Assembly (NCBI RefSeq): GCF_947258925.1
Contig: NZ_CAMYKG010000003.1
Coordinates: 10,551 to 74,550 of the forward strand
Reading direction: 5' to 3'
DNA: 64,000 nucleotides
Origin: an uncultured Eudoraea sp.
Lineage (GTDB): Bacteria > Bacteroidota > Bacteroidia > Flavobacteriales > Flavobacteriaceae
The position numbers and the translations under genes are program-made. Shown piece by piece: positions 54,791 through 63,798 of the stretch. Under the pieces are notes generated by a model. The model made no database searches and had not been told where the DNA came from. It worked only from the letters and a program-made list of their open reading frames with translations. Each line of letters starts with the position of its first letter. The first letter of the stretch is position 1.

Positions 54791-56128
54791 TTAATTTAGC
54801 TTTTCTTCAAAATCATCTTGTTGGGCCCGTTCAAGATATTTATCCGGAAGAGATTTTTTGGCCTTAGCGCCCATTTTTTTGAGTTTTTCTATGCTCGTTA
54901 TAATATTACCGCGGCCCTCTACCAATTTATTCATTGCCCCTTTATATTCAACCTTGGCTTCATCCATTTTTTTACCCACTTTGGTCAAATCAGTAATAAA
55001 GCCTTCAAACTTGTCGTATAATGCACCTGCCTGCCTTGCTATTTCAATAGCATTTCTTTGCTGTTTCTCATTGTTCCACATACTATCAATAGTGCGAAGT
55101 GTTGCCAATAAGGTTGAAGGTGTAACAATAACAATATTCTGTTCAAATGCTTTAGAATAAATAGCATTGTCAGTATTAATTGCGATGGCAAAAGCAGGTT
55201 CTATGGGAACAAACATCAGAACAAAATCCGGGCTTTCCATTTCATAGAGATCTTCGTATTTTTTGGAAGATAACTGATCCACATGGGTCTTAATAGAACT
55301 AATGTGTTCTTTTAAAAACTTTTCCTTAAATTCTTCTTCAACATTGATATAACGCTCATAAGCGGTAAGAGAAACCTTTGAATCTACCACCATCTTTTTA
55401 CCATCAGGCAGGTTTATGATTACATCGGGTAATACCCTGCTGCCGTCTTCCCTGGTAAAACTTTGCTGAACAGAATATTCCCTGTCTTTTTCCAGGCCTG
55501 ATTTTTCAAGGACCCTCTCCAGTACTAATTCTCCCCAATTCCCCTGCATTTTACTATCCCCTTTGAGCGCTTTTGTCAAATTTTCTGCTTCCTGGGTGAT
55601 CTTCAGATTTTGGCTTTGCAGGTTTAATAATTGTTCTTTAAGGGAGGAATGGATACTAATGTTTTCTTTTTGACTCTTCTCAACTTTGTCTTCAAAGGTT
55701 TTAATTTTCTCCTTTAAGGGATTAAGTATACTTTCAATATTTTCTTTATTCTGTTTGGTGAATTTCTCAGACTTTACATCTAAAATTTTATTGGCTAAAT
55801 TCTCAAATTCTTTTGTGAATTTTTCCTGAAGCTTTTCTACTTCGCCTTTCTGCTCTACATTTTTTTGCTGCAGGTTTTCCATTTCGGCTTCATATCGAAC
55901 AATCTGAAGGCCTAAACGTTCTTTTTGAGATCTTAATTCCTTGGTCTCTTCAATACCAAGCGCCAACCTTTTCTCTATTTCTGTAAGGTTGTTCCTAAGT
56001 TGCTGCTCCCGCTCCAAAAGGGTGCTGTAATTTGATTTTGTTTTAAGATTTTGGATGTAGTTACCTAAAAAATAACCGGCAACCAAAAAAACAAGGGCAA
56101 GGATCACATAAACCAAGTAGGCTTCCAT
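54791..56128 (-). CDS. rmuC: DNA recombination protein RmuC
   Basis: A 445-residue protein with an N-terminal membrane helix (VYVILALVFLVAGYFLGNYI, residues 6-25), then a long coiled coil (about residues 30-190, rich in Glu, Lys and Leu). The C-terminal conserved nuclease-like domain (PD-(D/E)XK type) starts KALKGDSKMQGNWGELVLERVLEKSGL and continues with VLPDVIINLPDGKKMVVDSKVSLTAYERY. RmuC limits recombination at inverted repeats in E. coli. The length and domain order are normal. Confidence 0.92.
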   Translation of the reverse strand: MEAYLVYVILALVFLVAGYFLGNYIQNLKTKSNYSTLLEREQQLRNNLTEIEKRLALGIEETKELRSQKERLGLQIVRYEAEMENLQQKNVEQKGEVEKLQEKFTKEFENLANKILDVKSEKFTKQNKENIESILNPLKEKIKTFEDKVEKSQKENISIHSSLKEQLLNLQSQNLKITQEAENLTKALKGDSKMQGNWGELVLERVLEKSGLEKDREYSVQQSFTREDGSRVLPDVIINLPDGKKMVVDSKVSLTAYERYINVEEEFKEKFLKEHISSIKTHVDQLSSKKYEDLYEMESPDFVLMFVPIEPAFAIAINTDNAIYSKAFEQNIVIVTPSTLLATLRTIDSMWNNEKQQRNAIEIARQAGALYDKFEGFITDLTKVGKKMDEAKVEYKGAMNKLVEGRGNIITSIEKLKKMGAKAKKSLPDKYLERAQQDDFEEKLN

Positions 56129-56191
56129 AAATTATTTATTCTTGAAAGTAAAGATAATTGATTAACATTAAATTTTCAGATGAAGCTTAAC

Positions 56192-56944
56192 TTACTTATT
56201 AATCTTAAAAGAACCGGATTCCGGGTCAAAGGTTATGGTATCTTTGGGAAATAATTCCTCAAAGCTTTTGCTTTCGATTAGTTCACAGGGAGCACCAAAA
56301 TTATTTTGGCTTTTATTCATGACAAATATTTTATCACAAAGCTGGATGGCAAGGTCTATTTCATGAGTAGTATAAAGGACGACCTTTTCCGTATCATGGG
56401 CTATTCTTTGCAATAGTTTTAAGATGTGCACTTTATGGTATAGATCCAAGTGTGTGGTAGGCTCATCCAAAAGAATAATTTCTGTATCCTGGGCTAATGC
56501 CCTGGCTATCATAACCTTTTGCAATTGCCCATCACTAAGTTCGAAACATTTATGATGTTGTAAACTTTCCAATTCGAGCATTTCAATGGCCTTTAAGATT
56601 TTTATTTGATCCTCCCCGGATAAAGTCCCAATCCAATTCGTATAAGGATGTCTGCCTAAACTCACTAATTGCGATACGGTTAGATTTTTTGAAGCAATAG
56701 GTTCTGTGAGAACTACACTGATGTGGGTTGCCAGTACATCTGGCCTTAAGGATTCAATAGGGTTATTATTTATCATTACTGAACCCGACAATTTGGGTTG
56801 TACGTTGCCCAGAGTTCGCAATAATGTAGACTTACCAATGCCGTTGATACCAACAATTGCTCCAAGTTCGCCTTTAGACAGTCCAAAGCTAATTTGATCA
56901 GCCACATAGCTTTGCTTTTTGCCTGAAGTATACCCAATGCCCAA
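56192..56944 (-). CDS. ABC transporter ATPase for vitamin B12 (BtuD-like)
   Basis: A 250-residue ATP-binding subunit of a FecE/BtuD-type importer. Motifs: GINGIGKSTLLRTLG (Walker A), LSDGQLQKVMIARALAQDT (signature), IILLDEPTTHLDL (Walker B) and YTTHEIDLAIQLC (H-loop). The gene has a start problem. The frame stays open upstream to a TAA at 56999-57001, and the residues before the TTG at 56944 (ENIILEAKN) belong to the conserved first strand. No ATG or GTG is present, though, so the true start may be ATC at 56984-56989 or an error has removed the ATG. It lies in a btuF-btuC-btuD order with the cobalamin receptor gene nearby. Confidence 0.85.
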   Translation of the reverse strand: MGIGYTSGKKQSYVADQISFGLSKGELGAIVGINGIGKSTLLRTLGNVQPKLSGSVMINNNPIESLRPDVLATHISVVLTEPIASKNLTVSQLVSLGRHPYTNWIGTLSGEDQIKILKAIEMLELESLQHHKCFELSDGQLQKVMIARALAQDTEIILLDEPTTHLDLYHKVHILKLLQRIAHDTEKVVLYTTHEIDLAIQLCDKIFVMNKSQNNFGAPCELIESKSFEELFPKDTITFDPESGSFKINK

Positions 56945-57008
56945 ATTCTTAGCTTCTAAGATGATATTTTCTTTTGTTGTACTGATGATTGTGCGGTTTT
57001 ATTATGGA

Positions 57009-58040
57009 TTAAAATATCATTTTCTTCTTTCGTACCAATAACCATATCACCACAGGTGCACCTACTACCGAAGTAATCGCGTTCAAGGGCAATACATAGG
57101 AGGAGGAAGGAAGTTGGGCTATCAAATCACAAAGTAACAGAAGTATGGCTCCGTATACAAGTACTGCCGGTACTAATATTTTATGATCTGTGGTATTAAA
57201 AATTTGTCGGGTTAAGTGAGGAACAGCAAGTCCAATAAAAGCGATCGGACCAGCAAAAGCTGTTACCGCACCGGCTAGTAAACCTGTAGCAATTATGATT
57301 ATGAATCGAGTTTGCTTTAAATGGACACCCAGACTTCGGGCATAATTCTCTCCCAGTAATAATGCGTTTAGTGGTTTTAGGGAAGTAATACTCAATATAA
57401 CACCAGCAAGAATAAAAACCGATAAGACAGCTAATTGTCCCCCTGATAAATTCCCTACGCTCCCAAATGCCCAAAAGATATATTGCTGCAATTTTTCGGC
57501 ATCCGTGAAATAGGACAAGACGCTCACCAGGGCCGCAGTGATACTGCCAAACATAAGACCAATAATAAGCAATGCCATGGTATCTTTAACTCTTGAAGCT
57601 ACCGTGATTACAGCCAAAAGAACTAAAAAACTACCTATACTTGAGGCAATGGCCAGCGAAACATCATCGATAACTTCAAAAAAATACCAATGAGAAAACA
57701 GGGATGACCCCATGATTAAAAGCGCCGCGCCAAGGCTTGCCCCCGAGCTTATTCCTAAAACAAAAGGTCCTGCCAATGGGTTTCTAAAAAGAGTCTGCAT
57801 TAATAAACCACTCAGAGAAAGCCCGCTACCCACCAAAACAGCTGTAAAAGCCTTAGGAATTCTATAGTTCCATATAATGTAATGCCAGGATTCGTTCTCA
57901 ACTGCACCACCAAAAATACTTTTCAAAGTGGCAGTGAAGGGAATGGTTACCGATCCAAGGCTCAGATTAAGTACAAAGCATAAAAACATAACCACAATTA
58001 GGATTAGAAAGGGAAACAGGTATGTATTTGATCTTTGCAC
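57009..58040 (-). CDS. ABC transporter permease for vitamin B12 (BtuC/FecCD family)
   Basis: A 343-residue inner-membrane permease with about nine to ten hydrophobic helices, of the iron-siderophore/B12 FecCD family. Typical segments are WNYRIPKAFTAVLVGSGLSLSGLLMQTLFRNPLAGPFVLGISSGASLGA near the N-terminus, and GPIAFIGLAVPHLTRQIF. The start is GTG at 58038-58040, overlapping the upstream gene's TAG by one base. It pairs with the BtuD-like ATPase. The cobalamin specificity is inferred from the adjacent riboswitch and receptor. Confidence 0.92.
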   Translation of the reverse strand: MQRSNTYLFPFLILIVVMFLCFVLNLSLGSVTIPFTATLKSIFGGAVENESWHYIIWNYRIPKAFTAVLVGSGLSLSGLLMQTLFRNPLAGPFVLGISSGASLGAALLIMGSSLFSHWYFFEVIDDVSLAIASSIGSFLVLLAVITVASRVKDTMALLIIGLMFGSITAALVSVLSYFTDAEKLQQYIFWAFGSVGNLSGGQLAVLSVFILAGVILSITSLKPLNALLLGENYARSLGVHLKQTRFIIIIATGLLAGAVTAFAGPIAFIGLAVPHLTRQIFNTTDHKILVPAVLVYGAILLLLCDLIAQLPSSSYVLPLNAITSVVGAPVVIWLLVRKKKMIF

Positions 58041-59200
58041 TATTGTAAAGGTTTAAAAAAGAAAAGCTTGTGTTCCGGCAGTAACTGAGGATGAAAAATA
58101 TGTATAAGGTCTTTTAGTATTAAATCGGGTTTGGAAGGCCCTAGTTCATAAAACAACAAACCTCCGCTTTCTCCTTTTGTATTGGCAAAAGTGTATATTT
58201 TTTTTTCTTTATAAGCTTTAAACTGACTGTAGTGTCTGCTTGCCTTATCAAGTTCATTATAAGAAATAAATTGAGAGGGAGAAATCCAAAATGAAGCGTA
58301 GGCAGCTTTTGCAAGTACACTTTCAATACTTAAAGAAAGGCTGCCTGTAGCACTTGTGTCACTCCATAAATAATCTGCATTTGCGTCATTAATAAAGCTG
58401 GCCGCCCAACTCTTTCCTCCGGGTAGATACCAAACATCTTTATAAAGTGCACCGCTAAGCACCGTTGGCCTGGTAGTGGCTTTCAGAGCTAAATCCCTGG
58501 CAGTTAAGTAATTTTTCTCAGTAGTTTTGAATATGTCCTGAGCTTCAGCCTCCAGGCCAAAGAAGGGTGCAAAGAATTTGATCCACTCTGCCTTGCCCAA
58601 GGGTGTTTCTTCAGTCCAATCCCCATTGTAAACCACCGGAATATCTGAACGTTGTAAGGTTTCATAGGCCCTATTCTGATTATTTATACTAAACCCTATT
58701 ACCAGGTCAGGATTAAGGTTTATGGCCATTTCAGTATTAAGAGACTCGTTATTACCTAAATCCTTGATTTTTCCCTCATCTATTTTCTTTCTTGCAGCAT
58801 CCGAAGAAATATATTTGGTATCCGGAAAACCTACAAGCATGTCTAATACACCAAGATTCTCCAATGCCGGTATATGAGTTGTGGAAGTAACGATTAGACG
58901 TTCTATGGGAACATTAATAATGGCGTCAAAATCTTTATTGCTGAGTTCGGGTTTTGTCTTAAGTCCCTTAGGTACTAAAGCATAGGTAAATCCTTCTTTC
59001 GCATCCGGCCAGGGAGATAAAATCTTAATTATGGTAATTCCTGAAGCGGACTTTTCAATTGAAAATCCTTTTGCATAATTAATAGCTACCAGCTCACTTT
59101 TTACGATTTGTTGTAAAGAGGTCTCAGTTTTCGGTTTACATGAAACGAAGACCACAATGAAACTAAGCAAGGCTATATATTTAAATGGGAACAGATTCAT
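58040..59200 (-). CDS. ABC transporter substrate-binding lipoprotein for vitamin B12 (BtuF-like)
   Basis: A 386-residue lipoprotein (IVVFVSCKPKTE, Cys at about residue 21) of the periplasmic binding protein type 3 family (PF01497). Segments include VTSTTHIPALENLGVLDMLVGFPDTKYI and MAINLNPDLVIGFSINNQ. It would bind cobalamin, or another corrinoid, and pass it to the permease. The ATG at 59198-59200 was chosen; a GTG two codons earlier is less likely. It is the first gene of the importer operon and is transcribed away from the receptor gene. No riboswitch is found in its own leader. Confidence 0.88.
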   Translation of the reverse strand: MNLFPFKYIALLSFIVVFVSCKPKTETSLQQIVKSELVAINYAKGFSIEKSASGITIIKILSPWPDAKEGFTYALVPKGLKTKPELSNKDFDAIINVPIERLIVTSTTHIPALENLGVLDMLVGFPDTKYISSDAARKKIDEGKIKDLGNNESLNTEMAINLNPDLVIGFSINNQNRAYETLQRSDIPVVYNGDWTEETPLGKAEWIKFFAPFFGLEAEAQDIFKTTEKNYLTARDLALKATTRPTVLSGALYKDVWYLPGGKSWAASFINDANADYLWSDTSATGSLSLSIESVLAKAAYASFWISPSQFISYNELDKASRHYSQFKAYKEKKIYTFANTKGESGGLLFYELGPSKPDLILKDLIHIFHPQLLPEHKLFFFKPLQ

Positions 59201-59251
59201 AAACACTTTCGCAAGGTAACAAAAGTCACATTTTTAAAATTAGATACGTTC

Positions 59252-59259
59252 TAAATTTG
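59252..59259 (+). promoter_or_regulatory. Candidate -7 element ahead of the small membrane peptide and riboswitch
   Basis: TAAATTTG matches TANNTTTG. It would start a transcript near 59266 that carries the 37-residue peptide, the cobalamin riboswitch and the receptor gene. A -33 TTG is not obvious. Confidence 0.45.
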
Positions 59260-59276
59260 TTAAAACTTCATATTTG

Positions 59277-59390
59277 GTGAGAGATTCGAATATCATAGTC
59301 TATATCATAATTGGGATTGTAATACTTCATTTTATTATTGGAATTCTCTGGTTAATTATAAAACTAGGAAGGAAAAGTGACCCGGACTAG
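59277..59390 (+). CDS. Small single-pass membrane peptide (37 residues) ahead of the riboswitch
   Basis: Reading from the GTG at 59277 gives VRDSNIIVYIIIGIVILHFI, then IGILWLIIKLGRKSDPD and a TAG. That is a short charged N-terminus, a hydrophobic stretch long enough for one membrane span, and a basic-acidic tail, as in real small membrane proteins. It is shorter than usual gene-calling limits. The positive-inside rule would place the C-terminus (KLGRKSD) in the cytoplasm. A TANNTTTG element lies 18 bases upstream. It has no ATG, no recognised family and unknown function; it may act with the B12 transporter. Confidence 0.5.
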   Translation: MRDSNIIVYIIIGIVILHFIIGILWLIIKLGRKSDPD

Positions 59391-59409
59391 AGAAATTGCA
59401 CTACATTAG

Positions 59410-59615
59410 CTTCGAATTATGGTTTTCAGTTCTTTAATTAGAAATGAAATTAAAAGGGAATCCGGTTTAAATCCGGAACTGTTCCCGCAACTGTAAGCTT
59501 TATTCCTTTTGTTAGGAATGCTTGTTACTACTTCATTACCACTGTAACTATTCATATAAACTGAATATTCACGGGAAGGTTGGTAGCAAGACGTAAGTCA
59601 GGAGACCTGCCAAAT
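59410..59615 (+). promoter_or_regulatory. Cobalamin (vitamin B12) riboswitch
   Basis: The conserved cobalamin aptamer is plainly visible: AAAAGGGAATCCGG, TCCGGAACTGTTCCCGCAAC, CTGTAAG, GGGAAGGTTGGTAGCAAG and the B12 box GTAAGTCAGGAGACCTGCC (59593-59611). GGTTGG at 59579 and CCAAC at 59622 can pair to close the structure. The switch lies on the plus strand, about 85 bases before the receptor start. When cobalamin binds, it should lower expression of the receptor. End points are approximate. Confidence 0.95.
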
Positions 59616-59698
59616 TCAACCAACAATGTTAAACTTTCGGGATAGAAGTTTGCGTATAGGAACAGCTGTACCTTTTTCCCGCAATATTATTGACTTTA

Positions 59699-61564
59699 AT
59701 GATAAAAAGGTATTCTTTTTTTTCCATTTTTATCGTAATACTAACAACAGTTTCTGCCCAGACAAAGGTTGACTCCATTAGGTTGCAGGAATTAGATGAG
59801 GTGGTTGTCAGTGATTCCAGATTTCCTTTAAAAAGGGAGAACTCTGGCAAAACAGTCATAAAGATTGGCCCCGGTGAGTTGGAAAATAACCAGGGTAAAA
59901 CCGTTGCAGAAATAATTAATACCAAAAGTGGTATAGAAATCGCCGGTAGCCGTGGTAGGCAAGGGGAGGTTTTGGGTGTTTTTGCCCGGGGAGGAAGAGG
60001 CAGGCAGGTTTTAGTCTTAATTGACGGCGTAAGAGTATCGGACCCTTCTTCATTTTCTCAGGAATATGATCTTAGGCTACTTGCTGTATCAAATATAGAA
60101 TCAATTGAAATTATAAAGGGAGCTGCCAGTACCCTGTATGGTATGAGCGCAGCAACAGCCGTGATAAATATAACCAGCAAGAAAGTCTCAGATAAAAAGA
60201 TAAGCGGTGATTTTCAATCCAGTTTTGGAACAAACCAATCTTCCTCTGATCAGAATTATAATATTGCGGATATTAGCAATACTGCTCTGGTTAACGGAAC
60301 CCTTGATGATTTTACCTATTCTCTGGGCTTTTCCAATGTATATACCAACGGTTTGTCATCAATTATTACTGAAACTAATGAGGAAGACCCTTTTTCAAGA
60401 TACAATATTGACCTAAAACTGGGGTATGAGTTTAATGACAAGGTAAAGCTAGTTATTTACGGCAATCAGACGAATTTGAACAGTGCCTATGACGAATCTT
60501 TTGGTTTGCTTGATGCCCCCTACACTTTTCTTACAGAGCAAAAACGTCTGGGATTATCTTCTAAATGGACTTACAACAAAGGGAATTTAAATTTAAATGG
60601 TTCATATACCAATTATAGGTCGGATAACAGAAGTGCATTTCCTTCCATGTTTGAAGGGAATAATTACGTTGTTGATCTGTTTAACAGGTATACCTTTAAC
60701 GATCGGATATACACAATATTAGGTGTTAATTATAATCTGGATAGGGCGGAAGTTGATGGAACACAAGAATTTTCACTTATAGATCCTTATGCAAATTTGG
60801 TTTATGTTTCACCCTTTGGATTAAACGTTAATGCAGGACTGAGACTAAATATTCATTCAGAATATGGTTCACATCTGGTCTACAATATTAATCCGTCTTA
60901 TACTTTGAAATTTAATGAGGGTTATCTAAAGTTTATGGGCACTTATGCAACTTCATATATCACACCTTCTTTAACACAGTTATTTGGGATTTTTGGTGCA
61001 AACCCATTGCTGGAACCTGAAATTAACCGCACAGTCGAAGGAGGTTTGGAGTATAAAGTGAATGAGAAACTGAGGTTGAGCGGGTTGTATTTTAATAGAA
61101 AAGAGGACAATTTTGTGTTTTTTGATAATACGCTTTTTCAATACTTTAATGCTTCAAATACCATTGACATACAGGGTTTTGAGGCTCAATTAGACTGGAT
61201 TCCTCTTGAGAAAATGAATTTTAGCGCAAACTATACTTTTACTGAAAGAAAAGGAGATAATGCAATTAGAATACCCAAGCACAGTATTAATGCGGCCTTG
61301 AGCTATAATTTTACATCCAGCACTTATGCCTCACTGACGTATGCCTTTTTAGGGAAGCGCCTCGATACCGATTTTAATACATTTAATGATGAGGTTCTCG
61401 ATCCGTTTTCAACCTTTGGCATTTACATTTCACAAGAAGTGATGGCGAACAAACTCAAATTCTTTTTAAACATAGAGAATGTGTTTAATGCAAATTTCAC
61501 CGAGGTTATCGGATTTACCACAAGAGGGAGGAACCTTAGATTAGGAATAAATCTAAAACTTTAA
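59699..61564 (+). CDS. btuB: TonB-dependent vitamin B12 receptor (BtuB-like)
   Basis: A 621-residue outer-membrane receptor with a signal peptide (FFSIFIVILTTVSAQ). The plug domain starts ELDEVVVSDSRFPLKREN (TonB-box-like region) and goes on with the plug signature NIESIEIIKGAASTLYGMSAATAVINITSKK. The remainder is a 22-strand barrel ending in the family's aromatic-rich strand (RNLRLGINLKL). The size is close to E. coli BtuB, and the cobalamin riboswitch directly in front identifies the ligand. I chose ATG at 59699; the frame has an earlier TTG. It is convergent with the S41 peptidase gene, 7 bases away. Confidence 0.94.
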   Translation: MIKRYSFFSIFIVILTTVSAQTKVDSIRLQELDEVVVSDSRFPLKRENSGKTVIKIGPGELENNQGKTVAEIINTKSGIEIAGSRGRQGEVLGVFARGGRGRQVLVLIDGVRVSDPSSFSQEYDLRLLAVSNIESIEIIKGAASTLYGMSAATAVINITSKKVSDKKISGDFQSSFGTNQSSSDQNYNIADISNTALVNGTLDDFTYSLGFSNVYTNGLSSIITETNEEDPFSRYNIDLKLGYEFNDKVKLVIYGNQTNLNSAYDESFGLLDAPYTFLTEQKRLGLSSKWTYNKGNLNLNGSYTNYRSDNRSAFPSMFEGNNYVVDLFNRYTFNDRIYTILGVNYNLDRAEVDGTQEFSLIDPYANLVYVSPFGLNVNAGLRLNIHSEYGSHLVYNINPSYTLKFNEGYLKFMGTYATSYITPSLTQLFGIFGANPLLEPEINRTVEGGLEYKVNEKLRLSGLYFNRKEDNFVFFDNTLFQYFNASNTIDIQGFEAQLDWIPLEKMNFSANYTFTERKGDNAIRIPKHSINAALSYNFTSSTYASLTYAFLGKRLDTDFNTFNDEVLDPFSTFGIYISQEVMANKLKFFLNIENVFNANFTEVIGFTTRGRNLRLGINLKL

Positions 61565-61571
61565 AAAGTTG

Positions 61572-63050
61572 CTATTTCAGATCAAGATTCAAATGAAGCG
61601 GCTTATCCAATACCATATTGTCTTTCATTGGCGTAAACATTTTGGAACTTGTGAACAAATTAACGGGGGTCTTAACGGTAAAATCTCTTTTTCCGGAGAC
61701 TCCTGTAATGGCTTCAATTGCTCTGGCAAGTAAGGGTTCATTTTCATCTCCCAAAATTCCCAGATTCTCCAAATCCTCGGCTAATTCGATATCCGGTGCA
61801 AAACCGGCAGTATAATCAGAAAAACCAACGGCATTTTCATTTCTTCCAACCAAAGGTTGTATGGCCCAACTATTATCCGGATTAATTTGGTTTTCTCTGG
61901 AAGGAGTATAAATAAACGGAGCACCTTCGCGGCTGGGATCATCTACCATAGTAAGCGAAAATTCATTCTTACCCCGGGTTGTAGTCCCTATTTTAATAAC
62001 TTCTACGTATGGATCCAGGGCATTAATCACCAATTCACTAGCTGAAGCTGAACTGCCTGTAGTTAATATGTAAACCCTATTCAGGTTTAACGTATTAATT
62101 GTGGTACCTGCTCCTGTTCGGTCTGCAAAATAATCTGTTAAATCTTCATCAGAAAAAATGGCCTGCAATTTGTCATTCCAGCGTTGGCGTAGGTATAAAT
62201 TATTGGTATTGGTGCTAAAGATCATACTTGAAAGTAAGCGGGAAGAATTTACAGAACCTCCCGGATTATAACGTAAGTCGAGCACTAAATCGGTAACTCC
62301 ATCAGCCTTTAATTGTCCAAAGGCATCATTCAATTCTTCATCAAATTCATTGGTGAAACCATTATACATTAAATATCCTATTACGTTCCCACTTATGTCA
62401 AATGAATTTACAATAAACACAGGATTTTCAACTAACCCATCCTGTTTAGTCAACTCCACACTTTTGCCATTCGGAGTAATTTCACCATTATTGATATCGG
62501 CCATATTCAGGGTATAGGTGGCGTTTTCGCCAAATAAGAGATCCCGGTAATTGCTTTCATTTAAACCCTGGCCATCCACTCCGGTGAATAATTCTCCGCG
62601 TGAAATATCTTTGGTAGAAGCATCAGAATTTGCCACGATGTAGCGGACGTATCCAAAGATATCTGTATCATTTTCACCATAGAAAAATAACCCAAACTCC
62701 AAACCGTTACTTCGTGAAATACCAGCTAAATTTTCAGTGAGCTCTTTATAATCCATGCTATAAAAGCTAAAACGATCTTCTGCAAAGCGCAGTTTATTGT
62801 CGAAAAAATCCGCTGGGTCTGCTTCCGAGGCTAAAAATGCGTTGTAATCCTCGTTGTTGGTGAATCTATCATCTGCAAGGTCATCTACATCAGATTGCCA
62901 GAAATACCAAATATTCATTGCTTTCCACATAAAGTCCTGAACATTGACAGAAGCGCTGCCTGGGCCATCCACGCCTCCAATATCATCGTCTTTACTGCAA
63001 GAAACACTTAGGGAGATTATTCCCACAAATAAAAGGAGAAACTTTTTCAT
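61572..63050 (-). CDS. Secreted S41-family C-terminal processing peptidase, lipoprotein
   Basis: A 492-residue lipoprotein (LSVSCSKDDDI, lipobox Cys near residue 19) with the S41 (CtpA/tricorn) protease fold. An N-terminal helical domain comes first (about residues 40-120). A PDZ-like region at about 130-220 then precedes the catalytic core, with LVLDLRYNPGGSVNSSRLLSSMI (oxyanion and substrate loop) and ILTTGSSASASELVINALDPY, where Ser is the nucleophile and a nearby Lys acts as base. It probably degrades or processes exported proteins. Its stop is next to btuB, convergent with it. It is divergent from the sigma factor gene, with a 208-base gap. Confidence 0.92.
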   Translation of the reverse strand: MKKFLLLFVGIISLSVSCSKDDDIGGVDGPGSASVNVQDFMWKAMNIWYFWQSDVDDLADDRFTNNEDYNAFLASEADPADFFDNKLRFAEDRFSFYSMDYKELTENLAGISRSNGLEFGLFFYGENDTDIFGYVRYIVANSDASTKDISRGELFTGVDGQGLNESNYRDLLFGENATYTLNMADINNGEITPNGKSVELTKQDGLVENPVFIVNSFDISGNVIGYLMYNGFTNEFDEELNDAFGQLKADGVTDLVLDLRYNPGGSVNSSRLLSSMIFSTNTNNLYLRQRWNDKLQAIFSDEDLTDYFADRTGAGTTINTLNLNRVYILTTGSSASASELVINALDPYVEVIKIGTTTRGKNEFSLTMVDDPSREGAPFIYTPSRENQINPDNSWAIQPLVGRNENAVGFSDYTAGFAPDIELAEDLENLGILGDENEPLLARAIEAITGVSGKRDFTVKTPVNLFTSSKMFTPMKDNMVLDKPLHLNLDLK

Positions 63051-63258
63051 TTATTATTTTTTTTGCAATTTACATAGTTTATGCAACTATCATTCCAATT
63101 TTAATATTCATTAACACTATTTTACCTCCCTCGCTAATTATCTGTATATTATCATGATAAGTAGCTTTGAGCGCACAAATTACTTACATCTGCAAGAAAA
63201 TAAAATTTTTTGTAACAAAATTCGATGTACTTCGTCTTGCTTATGTAAAACACCTTGA

Positions 63259-63798
63259 ATGGTTTATACAACAACAGAACAACCGAATATGACGCAATCA
63301 GAATTTTTAAATGTGGTTATGCCTTTTAAAGACAAGTTATACAGACTGTCAAAAAGACTACTCACATCCGCAGAAGAGGCAGAAGATGCCACTCAGGAGA
63401 TCCTGATGAAGTTATGGTCTAAGAATGACAATATTGCGAAATATAAGAATGTTGAAGCTTTCGCAATGACAATGACCAAAAACTTTTGCCTGGATAGGTT
63501 AAAGTCGAAACAGTCCGGTAACCTGAAACTGGTTCACAGCAATTACGAAGATGGGAATGCATCATTACAAAGACAGCTGGAGGCGAGAGATAGCGTAAGT
63601 TGGGTGGAAAAGATTATGATGGAATTACCGGAACAACAAAAAATGGTATTGCAATTGAGAGATGTTGAAGAATACGATTTTGATGAAATTGCAGATTTGC
63701 TGGAAATGAAACCTACGGCAGTAAGAGTAGCTCTTTCCAGAGCAAGAAAAACAGTCAGAGAAAGATTAATGAAAAAACATAGTTATGGAATTGGATAA
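63259..63798 (+). CDS. ECF-type RNA polymerase sigma factor
   Basis: A 179-residue sigma-70 ECF factor. Region 2 includes MPFKDKLYRLSKRLLTSAEEAEDATQEILMKLWSKND and AFAMTMTKNFCLDRLKSK. Region 4 is LPEQQKMVLQLRDVEEYDFDEIADLLEMKPTAVRVALSRARKTVRERL. The ATG at 63259 is the first in frame, though an ATG ten codons later (MTQSEFLNVV) may be the real start. Its end overlaps the next gene by 14 bases, as with many sigma/anti-sigma pairs. It is divergent from the S41 peptidase. Confidence 0.92.
   Translation: MVYTTTEQPNMTQSEFLNVVMPFKDKLYRLSKRLLTSAEEAEDATQEILMKLWSKNDNIAKYKNVEAFAMTMTKNFCLDRLKSKQSGNLKLVHSNYEDGNASLQRQLEARDSVSWVEKIMMELPEQQKMVLQLRDVEEYDFDEIADLLEMKPTAVRVALSRARKTVRERLMKKHSYGIG

Noticed and set aside
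59629-59925. 98-residue minus-strand frame over the start of btuB
   Set aside because: Antisense to the receptor signal and plug region, which match their family.
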